Assembly: GCA_030151745.1 (NCBI GenBank)
Contig: JASLDA010000268.1
Location: 1 to 13,422, forward strand
DNA: 13,422 nucleotides
Source of the DNA: Chitinophagaceae bacterium
GTDB lineage: Bacteria; Bacteroidota; Bacteroidia; Chitinophagales; Chitinophagaceae
Reading direction: 5' to 3'
The stretch's first letter is position 1; every line of letters begins with the position of its first letter. Made by a program: the position numbers and the translations under genes. The notes beneath the pieces are model-generated. The model was not told where the DNA came from. It worked only from the letters and a program-made list of their open reading frames with translations, and made no database searches. Of this stretch, positions 7,401-12,546 are shown in pieces.

Positions 7401-8970
7401 CGGCGCCGTTGCGCGTGGAATGCAGCCAGGGCGTTATGACAAGCCCTTGGCAGCTGCGCCGTTGTGAAACGCTGTCCACCGCGAACCGGTAAAGATCGGC
7501 GGCCGTCACGCGTACGGTCAGGTAATATGTGCCGCAGTCGTCGGTAATTTTCCAGACGTAAGTGCCCGCCGGGAAAAGCAGCGTAGTCGCGGTCCGCGTG
7601 CCGTTTTGGGTCACGTTAAACGTACTGCTCCCGTACCAGTAGTTTGAAGAGTAGTACCCCGGGGGGCCGCTGAAGAGCTCGACCTTGCGGGTGGATGCGG
7701 CATTGGCGGAAGTGGTAAAGCTGAATCCGCCGGCAAAGCCGTTCAATCCTCCCGCTCCCGGTATCACCGTCACCGAATACGGATTGCCGCTGGCCGGTGT
7801 AACGGTAAGGGTCTTCGACGTGGTATAGCCGTCGCCGGTGGTCATGGTAACGGAATATGTTCCAGGCGGCAGGCCCTTCGCCACGGCCTGGCCGCCGCTC
7901 GCGGCATAAGGACCATACAGCTTGCCGCTGGCCAAATCCCGCAGGGTAAACTGCAGGGGCTGGCAAATCATTCCTCCCACTGATCCGAGAGTGAGGTCGA
8001 AGTCCAGGTTGCAATGCTGCTCGGTCTCCATGCTTATATCCGGGGTCGGGATAAGCATCGTCCGGGTAACCGGCAGCCCGCAGGGCATATAGATCGTAAA
8101 GCTGACCTGCTTGCCATAGCAGTCCTTCAGCGTCTTTCCGGCGGGCAGCCGGAACGGGACCGCCCCGTTCACCAGCCTTACCAGCACCGATGTTGAACCG
8201 AGGCCCGAGATTACCGCCGTCGCTTTGAAAGAGGTATCCCCGGCATAGCCTTCGAATCCTGTATTGCGCTCGTCCACGTTGGGCATATAGACGATGATCG
8301 TATTGCAGTCGGCAGCGATCGGCATGCGGTAAACGACGGGAAGCGCCGCTTCGTTGACGCTGCCGATCACAACGCTCCGCGGCGCGGTGCCCGAAAGGCA
8401 GGCGTCCATGGCCTGTACCGCATAGGAACCCGCCGGCAGGTTGCTGAAGGTGACGTTGCGCGCGGTGCTCGTAATGGACGTGGGGCCGGTGTAGCCGGCG
8501 GGGAAGCTGCTGAGCACATAGACATACGGAGGCGCCCCGCCGGAGACAGACGCGTTCAGACTGCCGGTAGCCCCGCAGGACAATGAGGCCCGGCCCATAC
8601 CGGCATTGCAGGCAGGGATGACATAGGCCCCCGGGACCGCAATGCTCGTATTCCGCCCGACATAGCTTCCGCCGCACATGGCTACGACGCTTACCTGGTA
8701 CGTTCCGGGGGGAATACCGGAAAAAGACGGCGAGCTGTTCAGCGGTACCGAAAAGCCGGATGGCGTAAGCGCGATCCCATACCGGAGATTACTCAGGTTT
8801 GCGGCGTCGTTCCCGCTCAGGCTCACGTTGAATGCGCCGTTGGCGACGCAGGTCGAGCCCGCCGCCAGCGTCGCCTTCGCCTGCCAGTCCGTGCATTGAG
8901 CCGCGCTGCCGATACTGCCGCCGACCCAGCAAACGAGCAGTATGACAGTGTTTAGTAGCAGCTCACGCAT
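4423..8970 (-). CDS. Large secreted multidomain protein with Ig-like repeats and T9SS type B (gliding motility-associated) C-terminal domain
   Basis: A 1515-residue extracellular or cell-surface protein. Signal peptide at residues 1-24 (hydrophobic core LLLNTVILLVCWVGG, cleavage near SAA/Q). The first half (about 30-700) is built of Cys-containing beta-sandwich units with SprB-repeat-like endings, such as LPAGSYAVQAMDACL (178-192), LPPGTYSVTMTTGDGY (367-382) and FPAGTYVWKITDDCG (466-480). Near 713-788 is an Ig/PKD-like unit with the SWTGPNGF motif. Residues 890-1255 hold five Ig-like repeats of 59-79 residues, four of them opening with an Asp-x-x-Ile-Cys motif and one with LDIC. A PKD-like domain (about 1270-1340, HFYWSFPGASPDTGW) follows. 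The last 92 residues are the CHU_C/TIGR04131 domain: LPDAFTPNRDGRNDIF, FEVYNRWGQRVF, GWDGRFGG, GTYHWQLRY, LKGDVLLVR. This domain directs T9SS export and surface anchoring. ATG at 8970 is preferred over an in-frame TTG at 8976. No catalytic domain was recognised; adhesion or gliding is inferred only. Confidence 0.92.
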   Translation of the reverse strand: MRELLLNTVILLVCWVGGSIGSAAQCTDWQAKATLAAGSTCVANGAFNVSLSGNDAANLSNLRYGIALTPSGFSVPLNSSPSFSGIPPGTYQVSVVAMCGGSYVGRNTSIAVPGAYVIPACNAGMGRASLSCGATGSLNASVSGGAPPYVYVLSSFPAGYTGPTSITSTARNVTFSNLPAGSYAVQAMDACLSGTAPRSVVIGSVNEAALPVVYRMPIAADCNTIIVYMPNVDERNTGFEGYAGDTSFKATAVISGLGSTSVLVRLVNGAVPFRLPAGKTLKDCYGKQVSFTIYMPCGLPVTRTMLIPTPDISMETEQHCNLDFDLTLGSVGGMICQPLQFTLRDLASGKLYGPYAASGGQAVAKGLPPGTYSVTMTTGDGYTTSKTLTVTPASGNPYSVTVIPGAGGLNGFAGGFSFTTSANAASTRKVELFSGPPGYYSSNYWYGSSTFNVTQNGTRTATTLLFPAGTYVWKITDDCGTYYLTVRVTAADLYRFAVDSVSQRRSCQGLVITPWLHSTRNGAAQPVTSFVLLRNGQPNYSPTGAWPIYASGTPVMLTTPGRYTILATSPGYTPDVLGRYYPVGGFTLGYPNMYNATLDVDYKDQALAVDVNATQGFLCKGAAAGSGQIYAAGKDGIPFRGGSSGVYYRYSLAMPGNGWSGPYIASNTTGIFTGFGGTANAAYDLKVADSCGAFAVQPLRILDLGTAGLISSSSYVGCRGGRIQLSAIYLPNATYSWTGPNGFVSNVREPLIDPLDASNIGVYRLAITSSECNGPITDTTILTLNAAPPKPAIAYACDPRPPVITVVNPGPGLTYKWDIGILTQSGNGPLFRHQPLRAGETPLTKEMEYIGSIAAVAIDSATGCTMHSDSLLFESEPYDTLRVEILSAHLDICQGDTTTLVASGYSGTPRIQWLRNGAAIPGATGRTLIVHQPGAYRVAVEAGICDKDTASAVTVRVVSQPAALLRASDTSICSGDTALLHTFYTPGYAYSWSVNGSSIPGAFDSSFGVTQSGLYRVTVSNGACIAQSAAIQVNVHAAPTLKFSPDTDQDICPGQTLIFRAAAQGSGISYSWIKDGVPIPGADSSSLPVGQPGVYGVILSTASCPSVRSPLVRVRLLAGFLRLPPDTTICSDAPFRIPLTIDTGFSRISWSTGSTGTGIEVQAAGTYWVLAENSCGSYSDTFRVGSIRDYLPAWPEDTTICNVSGLTLLRVPALLGSIRWSTGESGSSIKARRPGLYWVEGQSPCGLIRDTIDVRFCSPLIREPGIPSDTLCAGDCIRPVAAVDNYPVHFYWSFPGASPDTGWGIQPGTFCYSRPGVYEIRLRVNNPGGADSVTTYIVVAEKPKPRFRDTLLTSPYRSRVVLPACAAAAHLDWYRNDSLICRDCPELVLDAIYYYNRYKCVLRNASCPDSCSYALRVIDIPHEIWLPDAFTPNRDGRNDIFGIITDNPNVQVISFEVYNRWGQRVFLSNLNNSGWDGRFGGRDADMGTYHWQLRYRVLDRPDVTHYLKGDVLLVR

Positions 8971-9119
8971 AGTCAAATTTGGCGAATACTTCCCAAAAGA
9001 GACGGAATATCAGCGAACAACGTTAGCGCGGACCGACAGAAATCCGGGAATTACCTCAATGCCCGGCCCCGCGCCCTCTGAAAACGGTGGGAAAAGCGTG
9101 GGAAAGGGTTTTTTCCCTC

Positions 9120-9150
9120 TTGACATGGGGTATGCTGTGGCATACATTTG
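9120..9150 (+). promoter_or_regulatory. Bacteroidota-type promoter of marR
   Basis: TTG at 9120-9122 (the -33 element, within TTGAC) is followed after 20 bases by TACATTTG at 9143-9150, an exact match to the -7 consensus TAnnTTTG recognised by the Bacteroidota primary sigma factor. Transcription would start near 9156, giving a leader of roughly 14 bases before the ATG at 9170. Both elements and their spacing fit, so this is the best-supported promoter in the window. Confidence 0.75.
9130..9145. promoter_or_regulatory. Operator-like palindrome inside the marR promoter
   Basis: GTATGC-TGTG-GCATAC is a perfect 6-bp inverted repeat with a 4-base centre. It fills the spacer between the -33 and -7 elements and overlaps the first three bases of the -7 box. 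A protein bound here would block RNA polymerase. MarR-family repressors typically bind 16-20 bp palindromes in their own promoters, so autoregulation by the adjacent gene product is the simplest reading. Confidence 0.6.
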
Positions 9151-9169
9151 TCGCAACATACACGCACAC

Positions 9170-9619
9170 ATGGCGAGAACCAAACGGGAAACGGCGGAGC
9201 GATTCGCCCGGACGATCATCCGGGTCAACCTGGCTTTCAGACAGTTCCTTCAGATGAAACTGAAAACGAACAACATGGACCTCACCTTTGAAATGCTGCA
9301 GGTGCTGGGCTGCCTGTGGCAGGAAGACGGGGTGAACCAGCAGGAGCTCGCCGATCAGACCGTTAAGGACAAGGCCAGCATGACCTACCTGATCGACAAT
9401 ATCAGCCGCAGGGGGCTCGTCACCCGGCAGGAAGATCCGAACGACCGGCGCAACAAGCTGATCTACCTCACCAAAAGCGGGCAAGATCTGAAAAAAGTGA
9501 TAGAGCCCTGGGTGGAGGAGATGTACCGCTATGCGGGGGAAGGCCTGAGCATCGATGCCCTCAAATCCACGATCGACCAGCTGGAGCGCATCCGCGAAAA
9601 TATCACAGCTGCCCGCTGA
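9170..9619 (+). CDS. MarR family winged-helix transcriptional regulator
   Basis: A 149-residue DNA-binding protein of normal MarR length. The winged helix-turn-helix runs from about residue 38 to 105: LTFEMLQVLGCLWQEDGVNQQELADQT (helices 2-3), KASMTYLIDNISRRGLV (recognition helix region) and the wing EDPNDRRNKLIYLTKSG (88-104), with the Asp-x-x-Asp-x-Arg pattern typical of the family. Flanking N- and C-terminal helices form the dimer interface. The frame stays open upstream to 8942, but that part would read through the promoter; the ATG at 9170, about 14 bases after the predicted transcription start, is chosen. The palindrome in its promoter suggests autorepression. The ligand is not predictable. 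Neighbours that it may control are the divergent surface-protein gene and the downstream stress protein. Confidence 0.92.
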   Translation: MARTKRETAERFARTIIRVNLAFRQFLQMKLKTNNMDLTFEMLQVLGCLWQEDGVNQQELADQTVKDKASMTYLIDNISRRGLVTRQEDPNDRRNKLIYLTKSGQDLKKVIEPWVEEMYRYAGEGLSIDALKSTIDQLERIRENITAAR

Positions 9620-9630
9620 GATATTTTTTT
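9601..9630 (+). terminator. Intrinsic terminator straddling the marR stop codon
   Basis: TATC-A-CAGC (9601-9609) pairs with GCTG-A-GATA (9615-9623) around a 5-base loop TGCCC, giving 8 base pairs with one A-A mismatch, followed directly by seven T (9624-9630). The stem contains the last codons and the TGA of marR. This suggests that marR is mostly a single-gene transcript and that the downstream stress protein has its own promoter, though translating ribosomes could interfere with folding. Confidence 0.72.
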
Positions 9631-9694
9631 GCCTGGATAGTTAAATGCAATACAGTAAAGACACGTACTTTTATTAGCACGAAAAACATCAGCC

Positions 9695-10522
9695 ATGGAC
9701 CGCATACTGATCACGACAGACTTTTCCCCGGCTTCCCGGCACGCGCTCGAATTCACGGCCAACATGGTGCAGGGCCGGGATGCCGCGATTGACCTCGTGC
9801 ACATTTTCACCGTATCGGTCGTCGCGACCGCCGACGCCCTGGCGCTTACGGGGATCGGCGCAGGCATCGAGCGCGCGGAACGCCTGCTGGGCGAGGAGAT
9901 GGAGCATATACGCGCGGTCTGGCCGGGGATCCGTATCAGCGGGCGTGTCATCGCGGGCCACTTTCTCGACACCCTCCGGGAAGAGGCGGCCATGATCAAC
10001 CCTAAGTTCATCGTCCTGGGCACGGCAGGCTTCGGGGATCTGTACCTGGGCGACACCGATCCCCTGGACGCGCTGAAGATGCTGCAGGTGCCGGTCCTGT
10101 TCGTCCCCCAGGGAGCGGCGCTCCGCCCGATCCGCAAGGTGACTTACGCCTGCAATTACCGGTACGCCGGGCCCGAGCGGACCCCCGTGGCCGCTATGAC
10201 GGACTGGATTTCCTGGGCGGGCGCGGCGCTTGACATCGTGCATACCGACAGGCAGCAGCCGGGCGAGGATCCCCGGCAAAGTAAGGGCGAGCTCTGGCTG
10301 CAGGAAAACCTGGCCCCCCTGCAACCGTCTTTCCACTGGATCGTCGACCAGGATGTGCTGCATGGCCTGAGCACCTATCTCAGCCACAGCGATACCGACT
10401 GCGTGATGGCCGTCCCCCGCCGCTACGGCTTCTGGGAAAGCCTGTTCCATCAAAGCCGCACGAAAGCGCTGGCCCGCATGAACCGCCTCCCGGTAGTCGC
10501 CATCCCCGAGCTGGGCGGCTGA
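9695..10522 (+). CDS. Universal stress protein, two tandem Usp domains
   Basis: A 275-residue cytoplasmic protein made of two Usp folds. Domain 1 (about 1-140) starts RILITTDFSPASRHALEF, the standard first strand with its Asp and the following helix, and ends with FIVLGTAGFG...LQVPVLFVP (106-138). Domain 2 (about 146-275) is more diverged and ends with AVPRRYGFWESLFHQSRTKALA...LPVVAIP, a signature I associate with Bacteroidota two-domain stress proteins. In ATP-binding members the motif is Gly-x2-Gly-x9-Gly-Ser/Thr; here GTAGFGDLYLGDTDPLDAL has the first glycines but Asp-Thr near the end, so nucleotide binding is uncertain. ATG at 9695 is the only sensible start. The leader (9631-9694) is AT-rich, with a poor -7 match (TACTTTTA, 9666-9673). 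The triggering stress is unknown. Confidence 0.9.
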   Translation: MDRILITTDFSPASRHALEFTANMVQGRDAAIDLVHIFTVSVVATADALALTGIGAGIERAERLLGEEMEHIRAVWPGIRISGRVIAGHFLDTLREEAAMINPKFIVLGTAGFGDLYLGDTDPLDALKMLQVPVLFVPQGAALRPIRKVTYACNYRYAGPERTPVAAMTDWISWAGAALDIVHTDRQQPGEDPRQSKGELWLQENLAPLQPSFHWIVDQDVLHGLSTYLSHSDTDCVMAVPRRYGFWESLFHQSRTKALARMNRLPVVAIPELGG

Positions 10523-10612
10523 GCCCCGGAGGCCGCACTTATCCCCCACAGGCAGGCATGCCGCGTACATCGTTCCGGCAGCCGAATTGCACCGGCGAAC
10601 GCATTTACATTA

Positions 10613-10629
10613 TGAATAAAATTTATTCA
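10613..10629. promoter_or_regulatory. AT-rich 17-bp perfect palindrome
   Basis: TGAATAAA-A-TTTATTCA has 8-bp perfect arms around one central base. It lies 91 bases after the usp stop and 116 bases before the histidine-cluster gene. There is no T-run after it, so a terminator is unlikely; a protein-binding site is the better guess. It sits in DNA that switches from GC-rich to AT-rich at about this point. Confidence 0.45.
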
Positions 10630-10654
10630 CTTAGCCTTGTCCTGCTTCATGGTT

Positions 10655-10674
10655 GGTTAACAAATCGGTTAACC
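10655..10674. promoter_or_regulatory. GGTTAAC inverted repeat, operator-like
   Basis: GGTTAAC (10655-10661) and GTTAACC (10668-10674) form a perfect 7-bp dyad with a 6-base spacer. The core GTTAAC is itself palindromic, so the two units can also be read as a direct repeat 12 bases apart, close to one helical turn, as expected for two dimers or one larger dimer bound on the same DNA face. No T-run follows. Confidence 0.45.
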
Positions 10675-10715
10675 CGCTAAATTCAAACATCATTAACGTA
10701 GTTTTTCTAACATCC

Positions 10716-10744
10716 GGCTCTATTATTGCACCCCGAATAGAGCC
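10716..10744. promoter_or_regulatory. 9-bp inverted repeat abutting the start codon of the efflux operon's first gene
   Basis: GGCTCTATT (10716-10724) and AATAGAGCC (10736-10744) are perfect reverse complements separated by 11 bases; the right arm ends on the base just before ATG (10745). The left arm overlaps a near-match to the Bacteroidota -7 box (TATTATTG, 10721-10728, one mismatch, no good -33 partner). It could be an operator covering the promoter or, if transcription begins further upstream, an RNA hairpin controlling access to the start codon. Confidence 0.6.
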
Positions 10745-11125
10745 ATGCGAGCCCAAAGGCGATTCTTTCCGAACCTTGTTTCAGTGCTGCTCATGTGGCT
10801 GCTGCCGTTGTGCGCCGTCGCAAACAGCGGGCTGGAATTTCAATCGGTTCCCGGCAGCGCTCCTAAAATTTCCTGCCGCTGGGATTTTAACGGCACGAAC
10901 AACATTGCGTATGTCGAAAAGGGCGTGCATCATATTCCCCCGGCACACCGGCATACCCGTCATCACCAGACGGTAAGCGTCGCGGCCACGACGCCGCCCC
11001 TGCGGCCGTCGCTCCCCGGCTGCCCCCTTTCCCATTACAGCCTGCCGGCGCCTCCATACCTGGCAGCGTTCCCTTTCGATACTTTCCCGGAGATTACGGT
11101 TCCGCCGCCGGAGCTGTCATGCTGA
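10745..11125 (+). CDS. Small exported protein with a histidine cluster, first gene of the efflux operon
   Basis: A 126-residue protein of no family I recognise. Residues 1-26 look like a Sec signal peptide (MRAQRR, then VSVLLMWLLPLCAVA; cleavage likely after AVA). The mature part has six histidines within 13 residues (62, 63, 68, 70, 73, 74; pattern HH-x4-H-x-H-x2-HH), then a Pro-rich stretch, and ends PPPELSC. Cysteines at 44, 93 and 126 lie outside the signal. It is followed after 67 bases by a TolC-type gene and then an RND adaptor. Small exported proteins at the head of Bacteroidota metal-efflux operons are known (for example DUF6660), and the histidine cluster would suit binding of a soft or borderline metal ion in the periplasm; that is inference. 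Codon third positions are GC-rich like the neighbours, and an overlapping TTG-started frame (10653-10976) is considered a shadow. Confidence 0.62.
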   Translation: MRAQRRFFPNLVSVLLMWLLPLCAVANSGLEFQSVPGSAPKISCRWDFNGTNNIAYVEKGVHHIPPAHRHTRHHQTVSVAATTPPLRPSLPGCPLSHYSLPAPPYLAAFPFDTFPEITVPPPELSC

Positions 11126-11192
11126 ACCACTTCCATTAGGCTTTGTTCGTTTATTTGCGAACCAGCATTTGTTTTACCATCCTCCGCAACCC

Positions 11193-12497
11193 ATGAAGTT
11201 TTTAATGAAGCTTGGCCTGTACATATGTACGGCCGGCTTACTGTGCCCAACATACATAAGGGCACAATCCCCGGGTGACGGCCCTGCCGATACCCTGCGC
11301 CTGACCCGGCTGGAGCTCGAGTCCCGCTTCCAGCAATCCAACCTGCAGCTGCTGGCCGCACACTACAATGTGCTGGCCGACAGCGCCCTGATCCGGCAGG
11401 CAGGCCTGATCGACAATCCGGTACTGAATACGGATCAGAACGTTTACAGCAACCATCGCTTTTTCGAGCACGGTACCGATGCCGCCGGGAATATCCAGGG
11501 CCAGGTCTACGTGCAGATCCAGCAGCTGATCACCCTTGGCGGCAAACGCCATAACAACATCCGGCTCGCGAAGTCCAACGCGGCGCTTACCCGCCTGCAG
11601 TTCGTCGACCTCCTCCGCAGCCTGCGCCAGCAGCTCCGGATGGACTTCTACAGCCTGCTCCAGCTCCGGGGCAATGAAGAGCTCTACCGCCTTCAGCTCC
11701 AGCAGCTGGAAAAGCTCCTGACCGGCATAGACGCCCAGTACCAGGCCGGGAACATCGCACGCAAGGACCTGCTCCGCATCCAGGCGCTGCAGGTGAGCAC
11801 CCAGCAGGAGCTGGCCGAAAACGGCAAAAACGTGAGCAATATCCAGGCGGAGCTCAAGACGATGCTCGGCCTGCGCGACAACGTATATATCATCCCCGTC
11901 CCGGATGCGAACGATACCCTGGCGACATTGCCGGCGCAGTCGCTCCCGGACCTGATCGAGCTGGCGCGGCAGAACAACTCGACGTACAAGATCGAGCAGG
12001 AGCAGCTCCGGAACCGCCAGATCAACCTGGCTTACCAGAAATCCCAGGCGGTGCCCGATCTGACGGTAGGCCCCAATTATGACAGGAACAGCAACTACAC
12101 CCCGAACTACTACGGTCTCTCGCTGAGCCTGCCCCTGCCCCTGCTCAACCGGAATCAGGGCAATATAAAGGCCGCCCGGTACCAGATCGAGCAGGAAAAA
12201 GCCAGCCTGGACGAATCCGGGCTGCGGCTGCAGAACGATGTTGAGAATGCGTACCGGAAGCTCCGCCTGACACTGATCACAAATTCCCCGCGGCAGCGCG
12301 ATTTCTACGCGAATTACGCGCAGCTCTATAACAATGTTGTAGAGAGCTATACGCGCCGCCAGATCAGCCTGCTGGAATTCGTCGACTACTTCCGCGACTA
12401 TGAAGAAGTTCGCGAAAGCCTGCTCCAGCAACTGTTCAACATCCACGAAGCTCAGGAAGAGCTAAATTATCAGGTTGGCATTGACGTTGTGCAATAG
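11193..12497 (+). CDS. TolC family outer-membrane efflux protein (CzcC/CusC-like)
   Basis: A 434-residue protein from the ATG at 11193; a TTG eight codons upstream is also in frame but would spoil the signal peptide MKFLMKLGLYICTAGLLCPTYIRAQ. After a short linker come the two repeated TolC halves of long coiled helices (Leu/Gln-rich, for example LQQLEKLLTGIDAQYQAGNIARKDLLRIQALQ in shorter stretches near 175-205, and QISLLEFVDYFRDYEE near 390) and beta-strand parts that build the barrel (VYVQIQQLITLGGKRHNN near 110-127, and GLSLSLPLPLLNRNQGNIKAA near 310-330). The LGGKR and LPLLNRNQG motifs are hallmarks of CzcC-type exit ducts. It forms the outer-membrane channel of a tripartite RND pump. It lies 49 bases before the adaptor gene, so the two are co-transcribed. 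Cation rather than drug export is inferred from the style of both proteins. Confidence 0.93.
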   Translation: MKFLMKLGLYICTAGLLCPTYIRAQSPGDGPADTLRLTRLELESRFQQSNLQLLAAHYNVLADSALIRQAGLIDNPVLNTDQNVYSNHRFFEHGTDAAGNIQGQVYVQIQQLITLGGKRHNNIRLAKSNAALTRLQFVDLLRSLRQQLRMDFYSLLQLRGNEELYRLQLQQLEKLLTGIDAQYQAGNIARKDLLRIQALQVSTQQELAENGKNVSNIQAELKTMLGLRDNVYIIPVPDANDTLATLPAQSLPDLIELARQNNSTYKIEQEQLRNRQINLAYQKSQAVPDLTVGPNYDRNSNYTPNYYGLSLSLPLPLLNRNQGNIKAARYQIEQEKASLDESGLRLQNDVENAYRKLRLTLITNSPRQRDFYANYAQLYNNVVESYTRRQISLLEFVDYFRDYEEVRESLLQQLFNIHEAQEELNYQVGIDVVQ

Positions 12498-12546
12498 CAA
12501 ACGGCGATCCCCCTTTATCCCCACAAAACCGAATAAAGACATCCAG

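Larger units (their letters stand above)
8971..9169. promoter_or_regulatory. Divergent intergenic control region
   Basis: This 199-base stretch separates two divergent genes, the minus-strand surface-protein gene and the plus-strand marR gene. The marR side holds a clear promoter and palindrome (described separately). On the minus strand no good promoter was found; the best -7 candidate, TAACGTTG (9025-9018), has one mismatch and lacks a -33 box. Tandem GTGGGAAA copies lie at 9087-9094 and 9098-9105, and a TTTTCCC complement at 9111-9117. Its position allows the MarR protein to control both genes, but that is inference. Confidence 0.5.

Noticed and set aside
8942..9169. N-terminal extension of the MarR protein in the same frame
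   Set aside because: It would cover the predicted promoter and the start of the divergent gene, begins at a codon inside that gene, and adds 76 residues not seen in MarR proteins.
10613..10629. 17-bp palindrome considered as the usp terminator
   Set aside because: AT-only stem with one-base loop and no following T-run; not a plausible intrinsic terminator, so kept only as a possible binding site.
10653..10976. TTG-started 107-codon frame overlapping the histidine-cluster gene
   Set aside because: Starts inside the GGTTAAC dyad region, has no signal peptide or family, and conflicts with the ATG-started frame that has a good signal peptide and the same orientation as the operon.
11145..11162. 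GTTCG...CGAAC inverted repeat around TTTATTTG before the TolC-type gene
   Set aside because: Only 5-bp arms with an 8-base loop, and the -7-like TTTATTTG has a mismatch and no -33 partner; too weak to report as a promoter or operator.
11238..12446. Minus-strand open frame of 402 codons opposite the TolC-type gene
   Set aside because: Shadow frame rich in Val/Leu/Glu with no family features; the plus-strand protein has signal peptide and CzcC motifs.
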